A stretch of DNA of 64,000 nt from Anaerolineae bacterium. Its GTDB lineage: Bacteria > Chloroflexota > Anaerolineae > Promineifilales > Promineifilaceae. The stretch is taken from contig JANQGC010000234.1 in assembly GCA_028277515.1 (NCBI GenBank), positions 16,160 to 80,159 on the forward strand, in the 5' to 3' direction. The notes under the pieces are model-generated. The model did not search any database. It had not been told where the DNA came from and was given only the letters and a program-made list of their open reading frames with translations. Made by a program: the position numbers and the translations under genes. Shown one piece after another: positions 10,501 through 19,372 of this stretch (positions within the stretch are counted from its first letter, which is position 1; every line of letters starts with the position of its first letter).

Positions 10501-11530
10501 TGTTCTTGAACAAGTATTCGGCGCGCAGCGCATTGTCAAGATAGTAAGTTAGCTCGTAAAATCGGGGATCATATAAGCTGTCGCCCGCTTGCTCATCAAT
10601 TTCTTCGATACGGCGCTCTATTTCAGCAATTCCCATATCGGTCAGGCTGATAGTGCGGCTCTTTTCATCAATATCATAATGGCCGTTGGGATCATCATCT
10701 TCATCGGCCGAGTTTTTACGCAATCGACGAACGATGCCGGAAAATCGTTTATACTCCGTACCGGAACGAGGCGCCGGCCCGGAAATAATCAATGGCGTGC
10801 GTGCTTCGTCGATTAAAACGTTGTCCACTTCGTCAATGATGGCAAAGTGGAGTTCACGCTGCACAAGCCTGTCGGCGCTCGTCGCCATATTGTCCCGCAG
10901 GTAGTCAAAGCCAAATTCACTGCTAATGCCATAAGTAATATCCGCTTCATAAGCTTGCTTACGGTTACTGGGCTGCCAATGGACCAATCGTTCATCTTCT
11001 AGTTCTGCACCAGGGTTAACATAATCAGACTCATAAAGCGCAGAAAATTGTTGTGGACCGATACAACCAACTGTTAAACCCAGAAAACTGAATATTTTAC
11101 CCATCCAGCCGCCATCACGACGGGCCAGGTATTCATTAACTGTTACCAGGTGTACGCCCTCGTCACTTAGAGCGTTGAGGAAAAGGGGCAAGGTCGCCAC
11201 CAAAGTCTTTCCCTCACCCGTGCGCATCTCAACAACATCCCCACGGTGTAGCAAAATGCCGCCCATGATTTGCACATCGTAATGCCGCAAGCCAGTCGTG
11301 CGTACGGAAGCCTCCCGAACCAAAGCATATGCTTCGATCATGAGATCATCCAGGCTTTCGCCATCGCGAGCACGCTCTCGAAGATCGGCCGTCATCGCCC
11401 GCAACTGGTCGTCGCTCATGGCCTGCAATTGGGGTTCCAGCGCTTCGACTTCTTCAACAAGGGGCTTTAGATCATCAATTATCTTCTGGTTGGGATCGCC
11501 AACAATTTTGGAAATAAGCTTTTTAAACAT
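7562..11530 (-). CDS. secA: Preprotein translocase ATPase SecA, unusually long
   Basis: Motor ATPase that drives unfolded preproteins through SecYEG. All core motifs are present: Walker A TGEGKT (104-109), DEVD (233-236) with [18 protein letters not shown] (513-519), MAGRGTDIL (562-570) and the final helicase motif in [13 protein letters not shown] (809-821). A C-terminal [13 protein letters not shown] zinc motif binds SecB or ribosomes in relatives. At 1322 residues it is about 400 longer than typical SecA. About 210 extra residues lie between the GTDILLGG and [10 protein letters not shown] segments (about 577-788), with a smaller acidic insert near 270-320. The tail ends in a Lys/Arg run. 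A terminator separates it from upstream prs, so it probably has its own promoter. Confidence 0.96.
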   Translation of the reverse strand: MFKKLISKIVGDPNQKIIDDLKPLVEEVEALEPQLQAMSDDQLRAMTADLRERARDGESLDDLMIEAYALVREASVRTTGLRHYDVQIMGGILLHRGDVVEMRTGEGKTLVATLPLFLNALSDEGVHLVTVNEYLARRDGGWMGKIFSFLGLTVGCIGPQQFSALYESDYVNPGAELEDERLVHWQPSNRKQAYEADITYGISSEFGFDYLRDNMATSADRLVQRELHFAIIDEVDNVLIDEARTPLIISGPAPRSGTEYKRFSGIVRRLRKNSADEDDDPNGHYDIDEKSRTISLTDMGIAEIERRIEEIDEQAGDSLYDPRFYELTYYLDNALRAEYLFKNNVHYVIKDGEIVIVDDFTGRLMPGRRYSDGLHEAIEAKEGVSIKRETITVATITLQNYFRLYEKLAGMTGTAMTDAEEFDEIYTLGVTPLPTNVQYIVDTGSMGLITEKEKIEGTEATRYLSPDSEEPVYFKRIDFKDQIYGTDEAKDQAILSEIKRVNESGRPILVGTTSVEHSESIHRTLQREKIAHNVLNAKIHQSEALVVAQAGQKGAVTISTNMAGRGTDILLGGNPEGLAAEMVSDTLFDQRLLTQLAQILMADGQDAANDFTRRNKKLSADLVDWLAKHNDEIQDALPEVERLGIARYVTRTLYQSYDLDYSDAEKIVLMIQTNDLQRARERVSDLGRDVAFIDHVLREFETLGSYAAALKNRQYSPEQKAEVLSKVLGQLLFEQHYNARAALIRAVLGQEPVEASAVAEKTPGLGEDLIRDIEKLRNDAEADRAEIWQLGGLHVIGSERHESRRIDNQLRGRAARQGDPGSSRFFLSLEDDLMRRFGGERLKGFMSRTSIPDDMPIENSMLDKIIENSQERIEGYNFDIRKNVVEYDDVMSKQREAIYGQRRAILLGEADDLDEQISDAFELAIEDLVSHYVINYIGYVRGEIDRIIAEFSTDATDVVNVTGILRNLRGLLPDVVKLDRQELEEMSTDAIAERLMIIAYENEERGDNLYQLLQAMGRFLPILPTIPNLSVLARQRSGQVQTRDKWRIEYVDHVADLFNNFLAEQLEDEEREKIWGKAEEEISQAFNQFRTEGLTTKSAVPRQEKFHRQVQLALRDLLMDSLSALDGEQLITALNDYAARQQEKWRERIGDEEFQNFQRTLLLSAIDNEWRDYLTAMDDLRREIGLAALGQRDPKVEYKRRSFEMFKNMRENIDKAVADRFFRQIANHIAFVEKQQAEVAYKLQAQSAGYEVVSHGKGKKGVRRAAAKIGRNDPCPCGSGKKYKHCHGRRGGNKGNSTSNGSSVGSSAATMTKKKKKRRRRR

Positions 11531-11590
11531 AGCGCTTAGTTTACCTGCTAACTCTTAGACCAATATTAACATCGCCAGGTTAGCTTATAA

Positions 11591-11613
11591 AATGAGCCGG
11601 CTTGCGGCTCATT
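11591..11613 (-). terminator. Rho-independent terminator of prs
   Basis: AATGAGCCG (11591-11599) pairs with CGGCTCATT (11605-11613). Read on the minus strand, the hairpin includes the prs stop codon and is followed by TTTTAT. It would end prs transcription just before secA. Confidence 0.65.
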
Positions 11614-12550
11614 CATTAAACAGCTCTCCTACACTTCGCCCTTCATGGGAGCGCAGAATAACTTCTCCTAATAATTCATCCACAGATAAAACCGTATAAA
11701 ATGGAAGCATCTTTCGTGGTGGAATTGGCAATGTATCTGTCGTAACTAATTCCTTAATCGGCAACACGGATAGGCGTTCCGTGGCTGGATCAGAAAGAAC
11801 GGGATGAGCAATTGATAGATAAACATCTTTTGCCCCTTTCGACTTAACCAGTTCAATGGCTTGTTTTACCGAACCAGCGGTATCAATCATATCATCAACA
11901 ATAATGACATCCTTGTTTTGCACATTACCAATTAAGGTTAAGGCTTCTCTCTTACCCTGATTTCCCACTCGCCGCTTCTCCACAAATGCCAGGGGCAAAT
12001 GGACTGCTTCGGCAAAGTTGCGCCCCCTTTTGGCAAAGCCAAGATCAGGGGTAACAACAACGCCATTTAGATTTTTTTCCCGAAAGTAATTAGTAAGGAT
12101 GTGAAAAGAAGTCAAAGAGTCTCCTGGAATTTGATAAAACCCTTGAATTTGAGAACTGTGCAGGTCAATCGTCATCCAGCGATCAGCCCCTGCAACTTCA
12201 ATTAAATTCGCTAACAAGCGGGCACTGATTGGAACGCGGGGTTGATCTTTCTTATCACTCTGGGAATAGGCCATATAAGGAACAACGACCGTGATGCGGC
12301 CGGCCGAGTCTCGATGCAAGCAGTCGATGGCAATGAGCATCTCCATGATGTTTGTATGCAAAGGAACACTATGACTTTGAACTAAATAAACATCCTGGCC
12401 GCGGACGCTGCCATGCAGCCGAACAAAAATATTTTCATTTGGAAATTGGGTGATATCCCAGGTACTTACGGGAATACCGATGTAATTCGCAATTTTTTGA
12501 GCGAGTTCCGGGCAACCGGACCCGGCAAAAAGTTTTATGTCGCCATACAT
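11609..12550 (-). CDS. prs: Ribose-phosphate pyrophosphokinase
   Basis: Makes PRPP from ribose 5-phosphate and ATP for nucleotide, His and Trp synthesis. Reading from ATG 12550 gives 313 residues, the usual length, starting MYGDIKLFAGSG. A TTG 7 codons upstream (12571) is open, but AAGAGGT lies about 5 bases before the ATG, and the family begins here, so 12550 is chosen. The PRPP-binding segment VIIVDDMIDTAG (about 213-224) and the catalytic-loop region VEKRRVGNQG are visible. It lies 38 bp downstream of meaB on the same strand and ends in a terminator. Confidence 0.95.
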   Translation of the reverse strand: MYGDIKLFAGSGCPELAQKIANYIGIPVSTWDITQFPNENIFVRLHGSVRGQDVYLVQSHSVPLHTNIMEMLIAIDCLHRDSAGRITVVVPYMAYSQSDKKDQPRVPISARLLANLIEVAGADRWMTIDLHSSQIQGFYQIPGDSLTSFHILTNYFREKNLNGVVVTPDLGFAKRGRNFAEAVHLPLAFVEKRRVGNQGKREALTLIGNVQNKDVIIVDDMIDTAGSVKQAIELVKSKGAKDVYLSIAHPVLSDPATERLSVLPIKELVTTDTLPIPPRKMLPFYTVLSVDELLGEVILRSHEGRSVGELFNE

Positions 12551-12588
12551 AACAACCTCTTGGATTTTCAATCCACATTTATATTACA

Positions 12589-13602
12589 TTAACTGCTTAT
12601 TTGAGTTTTTACCTGTTCAAAGAGTTTATCAGCGGCCGAATAAGGATCTAAGGATCGCTCCGCTACTGCATCTACAAAAGCATCTCTATCATCGCTGGAA
12701 ACCAGACCCAGGAACAGTGTCATAAACTGTCTCTGCAACAGTTGGGTAATTTCTTTTCGGCTGCGGTTTTTTTCACGATCCGCCCATTGCCCACTTTGCT
12801 TTAGGAATTCACGGTGTTTGTGTACCCGCTGAGCTAATTCTGGGACACCTTTTCCCTCAGAGGCTACCGTTTGAAAAACCTTGACCTGCCAACCAACATC
12901 GGCTGCTTTTTCTCCTCCATCGACAGCCATTAACTGTCCATGATGCCTTTCCGGGGCGTTCGGCCCCAGATGCAGCATCATCTCCAGGGCTTTAACCGTT
13001 CGTAATGCCCCTGGTTTATCGGCCTTATTAACGACCAAATCATCGGCTATCTCTAAGATACCGGCTTTAATGGATTGAACCTCATCCCCCATGCCCGGCG
13101 CTTCAATCACTAATATCGTGTGTGCAGTTCCAGCGATTTCAACCTCCGCCTGGCCGGCCCCAACGGTTTCCACAAGAACAATATCATATCCGGCAGCGTC
13201 CAACACCTGGATGGCAGCCATCGTAGCTTGTGCAAGGCCGCCTAAATTGCCCCGCGAGGCCATGCTGCGGATAAAGACCCCTTCCTGTGCTGCCAGGTCC
13301 TGCATGCGCACCCGATCACCCAATAAAGCCCCCCCGCTGAAGGGGCTACTGGGATCAACAGCCACAATGCCAATACGCGCCCCTTCCTTTTTGAACTGGT
13401 TGGCCAATCCGGCCACCAGGGTGCTTTTTCCCGAACCTGGCGGACCGGTCACGCCAACAACATGAGCATTTCCGGTTGATGGATACAAAAAGGAAATAGC
13501 CTCTTGAGCAGCTTCCGAGTTATTTTCTATTAAGGTAATAACGCGAGCAATGGCCCGGATATTACCCTTCCGCACCTGAGGCAGAAGATCAGACACGTGC
13601 AA
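12589..13602 (-). CDS. meaB: Methylmalonyl-CoA mutase-associated GTPase MeaB (ArgK family)
   Basis: G3E-family P-loop GTPase that protects and reloads adenosylcobalamin-dependent acyl-CoA mutases. Visible motifs are the P-loop GPPGSGKST (53-61), switch I region [15 protein letters not shown], Walker [13 protein letters not shown] and the base-specificity NKAD. Length (337) is normal. The reading frame opens with TTG 13602, overlapping the B12-domain gene by 14 bp; GTG 13596 is an alternative with better spacing from GGGAG. The direct coupling to a B12-binding mutase subunit supports the chaperone role. Confidence 0.93.
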   Translation of the reverse strand: MHVSDLLPQVRKGNIRAIARVITLIENNSEAAQEAISFLYPSTGNAHVVGVTGPPGSGKSTLVAGLANQFKKEGARIGIVAVDPSSPFSGGALLGDRVRMQDLAAQEGVFIRSMASRGNLGGLAQATMAAIQVLDAAGYDIVLVETVGAGQAEVEIAGTAHTILVIEAPGMGDEVQSIKAGILEIADDLVVNKADKPGALRTVKALEMMLHLGPNAPERHHGQLMAVDGGEKAADVGWQVKVFQTVASEGKGVPELAQRVHKHREFLKQSGQWADREKNRSRKEITQLLQRQFMTLFLGLVSSDDRDAFVDAVAERSLDPYSAADKLFEQVKTQISS

Positions 13603-13990
13603 CGGACTCCCAGATAAAACTGGTTATTTCCTCTAAACTCGAACCTGGGCCAAAGACGGCCGTGACCCCAATCTCTTCAAGCTTGGGAACATCATCGTCA
13701 GGAATAATCCCCCCTACAAATACTGGAACATCCTGTATGTCGTTTTCGGATAACAAATTCATGATGCGCGGAACCAATGTTAAATGCGCTCCAGACAAAA
13801 TGCTTAAGCCAATAGCATCAACATCTTCTTGCATGGCCGCATTGACAATCATCGCCGGTGTCTGCCGCAGTCCGGTATAGATAACCTCCATACCCGCATC
13901 ACGAAGCGCCCTGGCAATGACTTTGGCTCCTCTGTCATGCCCATCTAAGCCCGGCTTCCCCACCAGCACACGAGGTTTAACCCCTTGCAT
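13589..13990 (-). CDS. Methylmalonyl-CoA mutase small subunit / cobalamin-binding domain protein
   Basis: Stand-alone B12-binding domain of the acyl-CoA mutase family (133 residues). It holds the DxHxxG signature (D16, H18, G21), where the His is the lower axial cobalt ligand, plus the [10 protein letters not shown] and FGPGSS segments that bind the nucleotide tail. It would pair with a separate large catalytic subunit that is not in this window. MeaB follows with a 14-bp overlap. Substrate (methylmalonyl-, ethylmalonyl- or isobutyryl-CoA) cannot be decided from this domain alone. Confidence 0.9.
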   Translation of the reverse strand: MQGVKPRVLVGKPGLDGHDRGAKVIARALRDAGMEVIYTGLRQTPAMIVNAAMQEDVDAIGLSILSGAHLTLVPRIMNLLSENDIQDVPVFVGGIIPDDDVPKLEEIGVTAVFGPGSSLEEITSFIWESVARV

Positions 13991-14186
13991 AAATCAAAAT
14001 CCTCCGATTCAAATAATTTCTTGAAAGTTTCAGGCTTCTTCCAAAAATATTATACAGTTACTTGAGGGCAATTACGAGTGCCCAATCTGTTCCTCGGTAA
14101 AAATATCATTGCTGCTTTTGACACTGCCGGCTTCTCATCTACGATAGGTTTTTGCTGTTCAAGCTAGAATCACTGTCCATTATTAC
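13991..14186. other. Intergenic, nothing evident
   Basis: AT-rich spacer of 196 bp between the mutase subunit start and the end of the lipoprotein gene, both on the minus strand. It should contain the promoter for the mutase operon, but I see no convincing box, hairpin or repeat. Confidence 0.5.
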
Positions 14187-14708
14187 CTATTCACTATCCA
14201 TATCCATCTCCTCTTCACCCATGTCATCCATATCCATTTCCTCCATGTCCATACCACCTTCAGCAGTGTCACGGATTTCGACCATTACCTCCATGTCCTC
14301 CACATTAGCGAATTCCAAAGTCACAGGGAAAGTTTCACCAGCCGTAAAGTCAAGCTGTTTATCAATACACATTACATGCAGACCCCCAACCTGAAACTCC
14401 ACACTTTCCCCGGCAGGAAGATCGATAATGCCTCCTGGAACCTGACCCATGACCATAACGCCATTTTCATCCATATCCATTTCATGCACCTCAACGGCCG
14501 CGCAAGCATCTGTCATAGCCCCAACAAGTTGATCGTCTCGGTTGGTATTGTTGGAAATAACCATGTAAATTGCGCCATTTTGCGCGGCGTTTGGAGAACT
14601 TCTGCCCCAAACATCATCCACTTCAATATTCCCCGATTCAGTTGGTGATAAACAACCAACTGAAATCACCGTGAAGATAACCAAAGAAAGTATAAGGATT
14701 CGTTTCAT
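14187..14708 (-). CDS. PCu(A)C-like copper chaperone lipoprotein
   Basis: Predicted extracytoplasmic copper chaperone. A signal peptide ends in a lipobox (ISVGC, Cys19), so the mature protein is lipid-anchored. The central domain matches the PCu(A)C family: a VHEMDMD segment, a following Met pair (VMVMG) and, about 30 residues on, GGLHVM, which reproduces the usual His/Met copper-ligand spacing. The last 25 residues form a Met/Asp/Glu-rich tail (repeats of MDM and EEM), an extra possible Cu(I) site. AAGGAG lies at good distance from ATG 14708. It faces a divergent DeoR-type regulator across a 116-bp promoter region. Confidence 0.85.
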   Translation of the reverse strand: MKRILILSLVIFTVISVGCLSPTESGNIEVDDVWGRSSPNAAQNGAIYMVISNNTNRDDQLVGAMTDACAAVEVHEMDMDENGVMVMGQVPGGIIDLPAGESVEFQVGGLHVMCIDKQLDFTAGETFPVTLEFANVEDMEVMVEIRDTAEGGMDMEEMDMDDMGEEEMDMDSE

Positions 14709-14752
14709 CTTTTCTCCTTTTTTCGTAAATCACATGTTATATTTTGTTACAT

Positions 14753-14768
14753 TGTGATATAATTCACA
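14753..14768. promoter_or_regulatory. Palindromic operator over an extended -10 box
   Basis: TGTGATATAATTCACA is a perfect TGTGA-N6-TCACA palindrome in the divergent intergenic region. Its middle contains TATAAT (14758-14763) preceded by TGA, an extended -10 box pointing towards the regulator gene. A further ATCACA half-site lies near 14728. Binding here would block the regulator promoter and could affect the lipoprotein promoter as well. Which protein binds it is inference. Confidence 0.55.
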
Positions 14769-14824
14769 TTCTATTATCTTTCAAAAAAATCGACAAATTC
14801 AGAAATTTTTATAAATGTGCAACA

Positions 14825-15397
14825 ATGGCCAAAGAAAATAAGCCAATTCCACCGGCAAGACACGAGCAAATCATAACCTGGCTGGAGCAAGAAGGAACGC
14901 TGAGTATCAAGGAAATTCAAAGCCGTTTGAATATTTCACACATGACGGTCCATCGTGATCTTGACTATCTTGCGGGAAAAAATTTATTGAAAAAAGTTAG
15001 AGGTGGGGCAACGAGAATCACAACCAGCACCCTAAATCCTAACCCGTCACCTAATTGCAAAATGTGTGGCAGGAAAATTGTCCAGCGTACTGAAATCGTG
15101 CTTCAAATGGATGATGGTAACCAATCTTCAGCTTGCTGCCCCCATTGCGGGCTGATGCTTATTGCCAATCGATCCAATATAGAATCAGCCCTGGCTCGCG
15201 ATTATCTCTATGGGTATATGGTCAATGTCTTTCAAGCGTCCTATTTAATTGGTTGTGAGCTACGTATTTGTTGTATTCCCAGTACCTTGTGTTTCGCACA
15301 TATTTCCGACGCACAGCGTTTTCAAACGGGATTTGGTGGAAAGATCTTCAATTTCACGGAGGCTCTTAATCACCTGATGGACATACACCAACCATAA
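14825..15397 (+). CDS. DeoR-type transcriptional regulator with Cys-rich (NosL-like?) C-terminal domain
   Basis: The first 65 residues form a DeoR-type winged helix (RHEQIITWLEQEG, then SRLNISHMTVHRDLDYL, then KKVRGGA). Instead of the sugar-phosphate sensor domain of classical DeoR proteins, the rest (about 80-190) carries CKMCGRKI, ACCPHCG, CELRICC and a further Cys, with a C-terminal pattern (ISDAQRFQTGFGGKIF) that recalls NosL-type copper-binding proteins; that similarity is my impression only. ATG 14825 is chosen because an upstream in-frame codon at 14744 would overlap the promoter palindrome. With a copper-chaperone gene divergent next door, a metal-sensing repressor is the most likely role. 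Confidence 0.75.
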   Translation: MAKENKPIPPARHEQIITWLEQEGTLSIKEIQSRLNISHMTVHRDLDYLAGKNLLKKVRGGATRITTSTLNPNPSPNCKMCGRKIVQRTEIVLQMDDGNQSSACCPHCGLMLIANRSNIESALARDYLYGYMVNVFQASYLIGCELRICCIPSTLCFAHISDAQRFQTGFGGKIFNFTEALNHLMDIHQP

Positions 15398-15448
15398 GTA
15401 ACATGGCTATGCGAAGTCATGGGGAATTAAAGAATACGCTGTCCATAT

Positions 15449-15925
15449 TTAAGGGAATGGATCCAACTCCCTATGAACCTGGCGCAAAATTTCCAGTTGT
15501 CCCAGGTGATACGTTTCGTGCCAATGTAAGCCACTTATACGATCTTCCACTGTCTGCCCCCGCTCTTCGTTGAACAAAGCAGCCAACTCTTGATCCGTAG
15601 CGGCATTTAAACCCTGTGCGATTTGATTTTGAGATTCCTCTAAGAGTTGAACAAGTTTATCAAGATGAACTGCATGGGATGGGTTCAGGATATCCGACCC
15701 TGTATCATACAACTCTCTTTCCTCTGACTTCAACACTTCATTTTGATTCAACAAGGCAATGACATTATCCCGGCTCACAAGAATATGACCTAGTACCCAG
15801 TTAAATGAATTTGATCGGAAGGGAGGAGCTACCACACTATCTTCATGTGATAGCCCTTCCACGAATTTACTGACCAACCACCTGGTTGACTCAAAAGAAT
15901 CAATTAATTTTTTTTGCTGACCCAT
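15449..15925 (-). CDS. DinB-family protein
   Basis: Four-helix-bundle DinB/YfiT-type protein of 158 residues; members are metal-binding enzymes, often thiol transferases, or of unknown role. A His in GHILVSRDN (helix 2) and the His pair in WHETYHLGQLEIL fit the three-His metal site. ATG 15925 is chosen because AAGGAG precedes it at the right distance; an open extension to 15958 would run into the palindromic repeat upstream. It is convergent with the regulator gene. Substrate unknown. Confidence 0.82.
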   Translation of the reverse strand: MGQQKKLIDSFESTRWLVSKFVEGLSHEDSVVAPPFRSNSFNWVLGHILVSRDNVIALLNQNEVLKSEERELYDTGSDILNPSHAVHLDKLVQLLEESQNQIAQGLNAATDQELAALFNEERGQTVEDRISGLHWHETYHLGQLEILRQVHRELDPFP

Positions 15926-15945
15926 TATATTTCTCCTTTTTTGAG

Positions 15946-16008
15946 AAGTGACAGTCAATCTGATGAATTTATTACCTCTAGCAGGCCACTTTTAAGTGTC
16001 TGTCACTT
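15946..16008. repeat. AGTGACWGTCACT-type palindromic element, diverged copy
   Basis: AAGTGACAGTCA at the left (15946) and AAGTGTCTGTCACTT at the right (15994-16008) flank a 36-bp middle. Ends match the copies at 22629-22687 and 30554-30612, but the middle differs and the left palindrome is decayed. It lies directly upstream of the DinB gene's ribosome site. Confidence 0.6.
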
Positions 16009-16106
16009 TATTCAAAATTCACAATTTTAGCTGAAAACAATCTAAGCATCTTATTGGTATTGGGATTCACTAAGGTTAATAAAGGATATGATTACCACCA
16101 TAAATT

Positions 16107-16790
16107 ATGGAAGATTCAATTATAAGTTCACACGCTTCAACGCAGCAAACGACGAATAGCCCAACAAGAAAAGGCTGTCTCCTGGCGATGCTGGTGCTGT
16201 TTGCGATCATGCTTTCCCCATTGATTTGGCGGAGGTCTGTGATTTGGTATTACTCGCAAAAAATTTATTCCCTGAACTCAGTCCCTGAAGATAATGTGGC
16301 CATCGTATTTGGCGCAGCCGTGTATCGCAACGGCCGCTTAAGCTCTGTTCTGCGCGATCGTATGGACACAGCAATTACCCTTTATGAACAGGGTAAAGTA
16401 GAAAAAATTATCGTGAGTGGACACACTGAAAATGAGTTTTATGATGAGCCGGGGGCGATGAGAGCCTATGCCATTCAACGGGGTGTTCCGGAAAACGATA
16501 TTCAGGCCGACAATGGGGGTAATCGAACGTATGATACCTGCTATAGGGCGCAAGACATTTTCCAACTGGAAAGCGCCACCCTTGTGACCCAAAACTTTCA
16601 CCTCCCCCGCGCCATATTTACCTGCCGCCGTCTTGGTGTTGCAGCTCAGGGAGTGGCGGCCGATTTGCGCCCCTATCGCGGGATGCGCTGGTATGAATTC
16701 AGGGAAACCCTGGCCACAATTTACGCTTTATGGGACGTCATAAAGAAAGACCCGCCCCCTGCGCTTGGGGAACCTGTTTTCTTGGAATAA
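16107..16790 (+). CDS. SanA/YdcF-family membrane protein (DUF218)
   Basis: Single-pass inner-membrane protein with a DUF218 domain, the family of E. coli SanA and ElyC that affects envelope barrier function. One transmembrane segment (about residues 24-45) is followed by VAIVFGAAVYRNGRLSSVL, IIVSGHTENEFYDEPGAM and NGGNRTYDTCYRAQDIF, all characteristic of the family. Length of 227 is typical. No ribosome-binding site is obvious before ATG 16107. Biochemical activity of the family is unclear. Confidence 0.85.
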   Translation: MEDSIISSHASTQQTTNSPTRKGCLLAMLVLFAIMLSPLIWRRSVIWYYSQKIYSLNSVPEDNVAIVFGAAVYRNGRLSSVLRDRMDTAITLYEQGKVEKIIVSGHTENEFYDEPGAMRAYAIQRGVPENDIQADNGGNRTYDTCYRAQDIFQLESATLVTQNFHLPRAIFTCRRLGVAAQGVAADLRPYRGMRWYEFRETLATIYALWDVIKKDPPPALGEPVFLE

Positions 16791-16813
16791 TCCAATTCTG
16801 ACTGTTGAGAAAT

Positions 16814-17506
16814 CTACTCAACGACTGGATAAGCGTCACATTCTTCCTGCAAAAAACAAATGCCACACTTTGGCCTTCTAGCCACACAGATTTCCCGGCC
16901 ATGACGAATCAAGTTTAGATGCATGGCGTAAAAGGTATCCGGGTCACCCAATGCCTCCAGAATATCGTGCGCTTTATTAGCTGATGTCCCCGGTTCGATT
17001 AAACCGAGCCGGCCAGTGACGCGATGAACATGGGTGTCTACCGGAAAAGCGGGACGGCCGAAAGCAAACAGTAAAATGATCGCCGCCGTTTTAGGACCAA
17101 TACCCTTGATTTGGGTCAGCCAATCTTTTGCCTCAGGCAAAGGCATTTCAGCAAGAAAATCTAGTGTTATTGAACCCTCCTGCTCTTCAATGAAACGTAA
17201 GGCCTCTTGAATACGAGGCCCTTTTTGATTGGCCAATCCCGCAGAGCGAATAGTATCAACCACCTCTTCCGGCGGTGCATGTATGACGCTTTCCCAATCC
17301 GGGTAGCGGTCCTTCAAGGCATTAAACCCTTTATCCCGGTTAATATCCGATGTGGATTGGGAAAGGATAGTGGAGACCAGCTCGTCAACCGGTTCTAAAT
17401 GCTGCCGCCATTGTGGAAGTCCATAATGGGCCTCCAATTTTTGCAAGACCAGGCGATATTTTTCAGCTTTTTCGTCCAAAAGTCCCCCTTTCTCAATCAC
17501 CCGCAC
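16814..17506 (-). CDS. nth: Endonuclease III-type DNA glycosylase/AP lyase
   Basis: Repairs oxidised pyrimidines. The helix-hairpin-helix LTQIKGIGPKTA (130-141) carries the nucleophile-equivalent K139, and D157 in FPVDTHVHRV is the catalytic aspartate. A C-terminal 4Fe-4S loop is complete: C207, C214, C217, C223 (C-x6-C-x2-C-x5-C). Length of 230 is near normal. The frame opens with GTG 17506, overlapping the methylase gene by 14 bp; a TTG at 17479 after a GGGGGA run is an alternative start. Confidence 0.92.
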   Translation of the reverse strand: MRVIEKGGLLDEKAEKYRLVLQKLEAHYGLPQWRQHLEPVDELVSTILSQSTSDINRDKGFNALKDRYPDWESVIHAPPEEVVDTIRSAGLANQKGPRIQEALRFIEEQEGSITLDFLAEMPLPEAKDWLTQIKGIGPKTAAIILLFAFGRPAFPVDTHVHRVTGRLGLIEPGTSANKAHDILEALGDPDTFYAMHLNLIRHGREICVARRPKCGICFLQEECDAYPVVE

Positions 17507-19271
17507 TCATTTGCGACCTGACTTTTCGGCTGTTTAAACGCTCAGCCAAGGAATCGAGCACATCCGACCGTTCTCTATCTGAAAAACCCAAAATATCAAA
17601 GACAATTTTATCCAGTTCCTTGCGCTGCGGCTGGTTGAAATCCATGCGATCTTTCATCGGGTTTTTGGCCAATTGTTGAAATGCGATTTCCAACTGTTCC
17701 ATATGTTTAGATTTCAGGCGGCGCGGATCGGGCAGTCGGATCTCATTCAATTCATAAGCTGCCAGCCATAATAGCCCTTTACCGAGATTGACCCGGCCGT
17801 GCAATTCAACTTGCAGCGCAAACCAGGCACTGTTAAGCAATCCCGCCGCCGCTTCTATGGAAACAGATTCAGCCGGAATAACCTTGTATAGCTGTTGGTC
17901 AATTGCAATTTTGTCATCAAGTAGTAGGGTAAAATGACGCTGCCAAATCCCTTTGGCCAATACCAATTGTGCATCTTCTTGACCCGGCAATTCATACCAG
18001 GTAGCTCGTGTCGCGCAGGTTCGGCGCCGGTGGAAACCTTGCCCCTCACCCCAATGAATATATTGTTCAACGGCCGTACCCGAAATATTCATTCCCGGCT
18101 TGATCAACAATAATAATTGACGACAATCTCCCGCATTCAGATGCAGTTTTAGAATCCCTCTAAGGGATTTTAATAAAGGCTTGGTAAATCTTGATTCGAT
18201 AGACCACTCTGCGGCGGTTTTCCGATCTAAGTAAAAGAATTCATTAGCCCCTGTCGTATATCCTCTTTGAACGGTAGCCCAGCGGGAAAGCTGATGTAAT
18301 TCGAGATGGTTCCGGTGACGCCTATGCACCGCCGGGGCACGTAAAGCCTTACCCCATTTTCCCCCGGCTCTTAATGAACCCTGGTTCACCGTATGAATGC
18401 CAAATGCCTCTGTTTCAATTGAAAAACCGGACATCAATTGTGAAACCAACGCCTCCACAGCGGCAAATCGTTGCGTGGAATCTGATAACCGGCCATAGAG
18501 TTGTTTAACATCCTGCCTCAACCGTATTAAGCGCACGGTGTTACTCAAGCGACGAGGCATGACGTGACACTTTTCTAATATGACCAAACAGGTGTTTACA
18601 CTGGCTTCAGGAAGCCAACGCTCGACGCTTGACTCCAGTATGGCCAAAATGCGAAAATGGTCTAACAAGAACTGCTTAAGCTCAACGCCGTAGGCAACAT
18701 CAAGCCATCCATTGGGTACAACAAATCCTAATCGACCGCCTTCCTTTAAAAATTGGTAGCTTTGCAGAAAATAGTAAGCATACAGACCCGATCGACTGCC
18801 CAAGGATTCAGACATTTTCCGTGAAACGATTTGCAGCTTTTCAGATTCAGGCAGATTGGCATCCTTTTGCGGAAATAGAGATAATTGCCGCGGCTGGTTC
18901 AACTCTATTTGACCGATTTGTTGCGTAGGAGCATAAGGGGGATAACCTACGATAGCGTCAAACCTTGGCATTGATTGCGGATCGCGAGTGAAGAAATTCT
19001 GATTTAGGATTTTTGCCTGGGGCACATTTTCAACAGCTATTTGCATCGCTTCTTGATCCAGTTCAATTCCCCACAACGACTCCTGTGTGCGATCAGATGT
19101 CACCGCGGACAGCCAATTGAGCCATTCGTCAGCTTGGGTCAAAAATTCACCTTTGCCGCACCCCGGATCGAGTACAATATCGGAGGGTCGATTCAGGCAA
19201 AAACCAAGCAATAAGTCCGCTAATTCAACAACGATTTGCGAGCGACCTAAATAAGGATTTTTTGCAGTCAT
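17493..19271 (-). CDS. N6-adenine-type DNA methyltransferase, motif IV altered
   Basis: Class I SAM-dependent methylase resembling Eco57I/TaqI-type N6-adenine methyltransferases, 592 residues from ATG 19271. Motif I is LDPGCGKGEF (34-43), followed by the acidic SAM residue in GIELD. The catalytic motif normally NPPY reads GYPPY (109-113), with Tyr110 where Asn is expected. The C-terminal half should hold the target-recognition region (TTGANEFFYLDR, then NSAWFALQVELHGRVNLGKG). No restriction endonuclease is adjacent; nth overlaps its 3' end. An upstream extension to 19328 is open but less likely. It may be a solitary or inactive enzyme, or bind another substrate. Confidence 0.82.
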   Translation of the reverse strand: MTAKNPYLGRSQIVVELADLLLGFCLNRPSDIVLDPGCGKGEFLTQADEWLNWLSAVTSDRTQESLWGIELDQEAMQIAVENVPQAKILNQNFFTRDPQSMPRFDAIVGYPPYAPTQQIGQIELNQPRQLSLFPQKDANLPESEKLQIVSRKMSESLGSRSGLYAYYFLQSYQFLKEGGRLGFVVPNGWLDVAYGVELKQFLLDHFRILAILESSVERWLPEASVNTCLVILEKCHVMPRRLSNTVRLIRLRQDVKQLYGRLSDSTQRFAAVEALVSQLMSGFSIETEAFGIHTVNQGSLRAGGKWGKALRAPAVHRRHRNHLELHQLSRWATVQRGYTTGANEFFYLDRKTAAEWSIESRFTKPLLKSLRGILKLHLNAGDCRQLLLLIKPGMNISGTAVEQYIHWGEGQGFHRRRTCATRATWYELPGQEDAQLVLAKGIWQRHFTLLLDDKIAIDQQLYKVIPAESVSIEAAAGLLNSAWFALQVELHGRVNLGKGLLWLAAYELNEIRLPDPRRLKSKHMEQLEIAFQQLAKNPMKDRMDFNQPQRKELDKIVFDILGFSDRERSDVLDSLAERLNSRKVRSQMSAGD

Positions 19272-19372
19272 AACCACGACCAAATATTGAAATCCTAGCG
19301 TATAAAAACAAGTGGCATATAATGACAATGACTATCAATTCGCATCATACCGGATAGCCTAGAAAATGCCAA

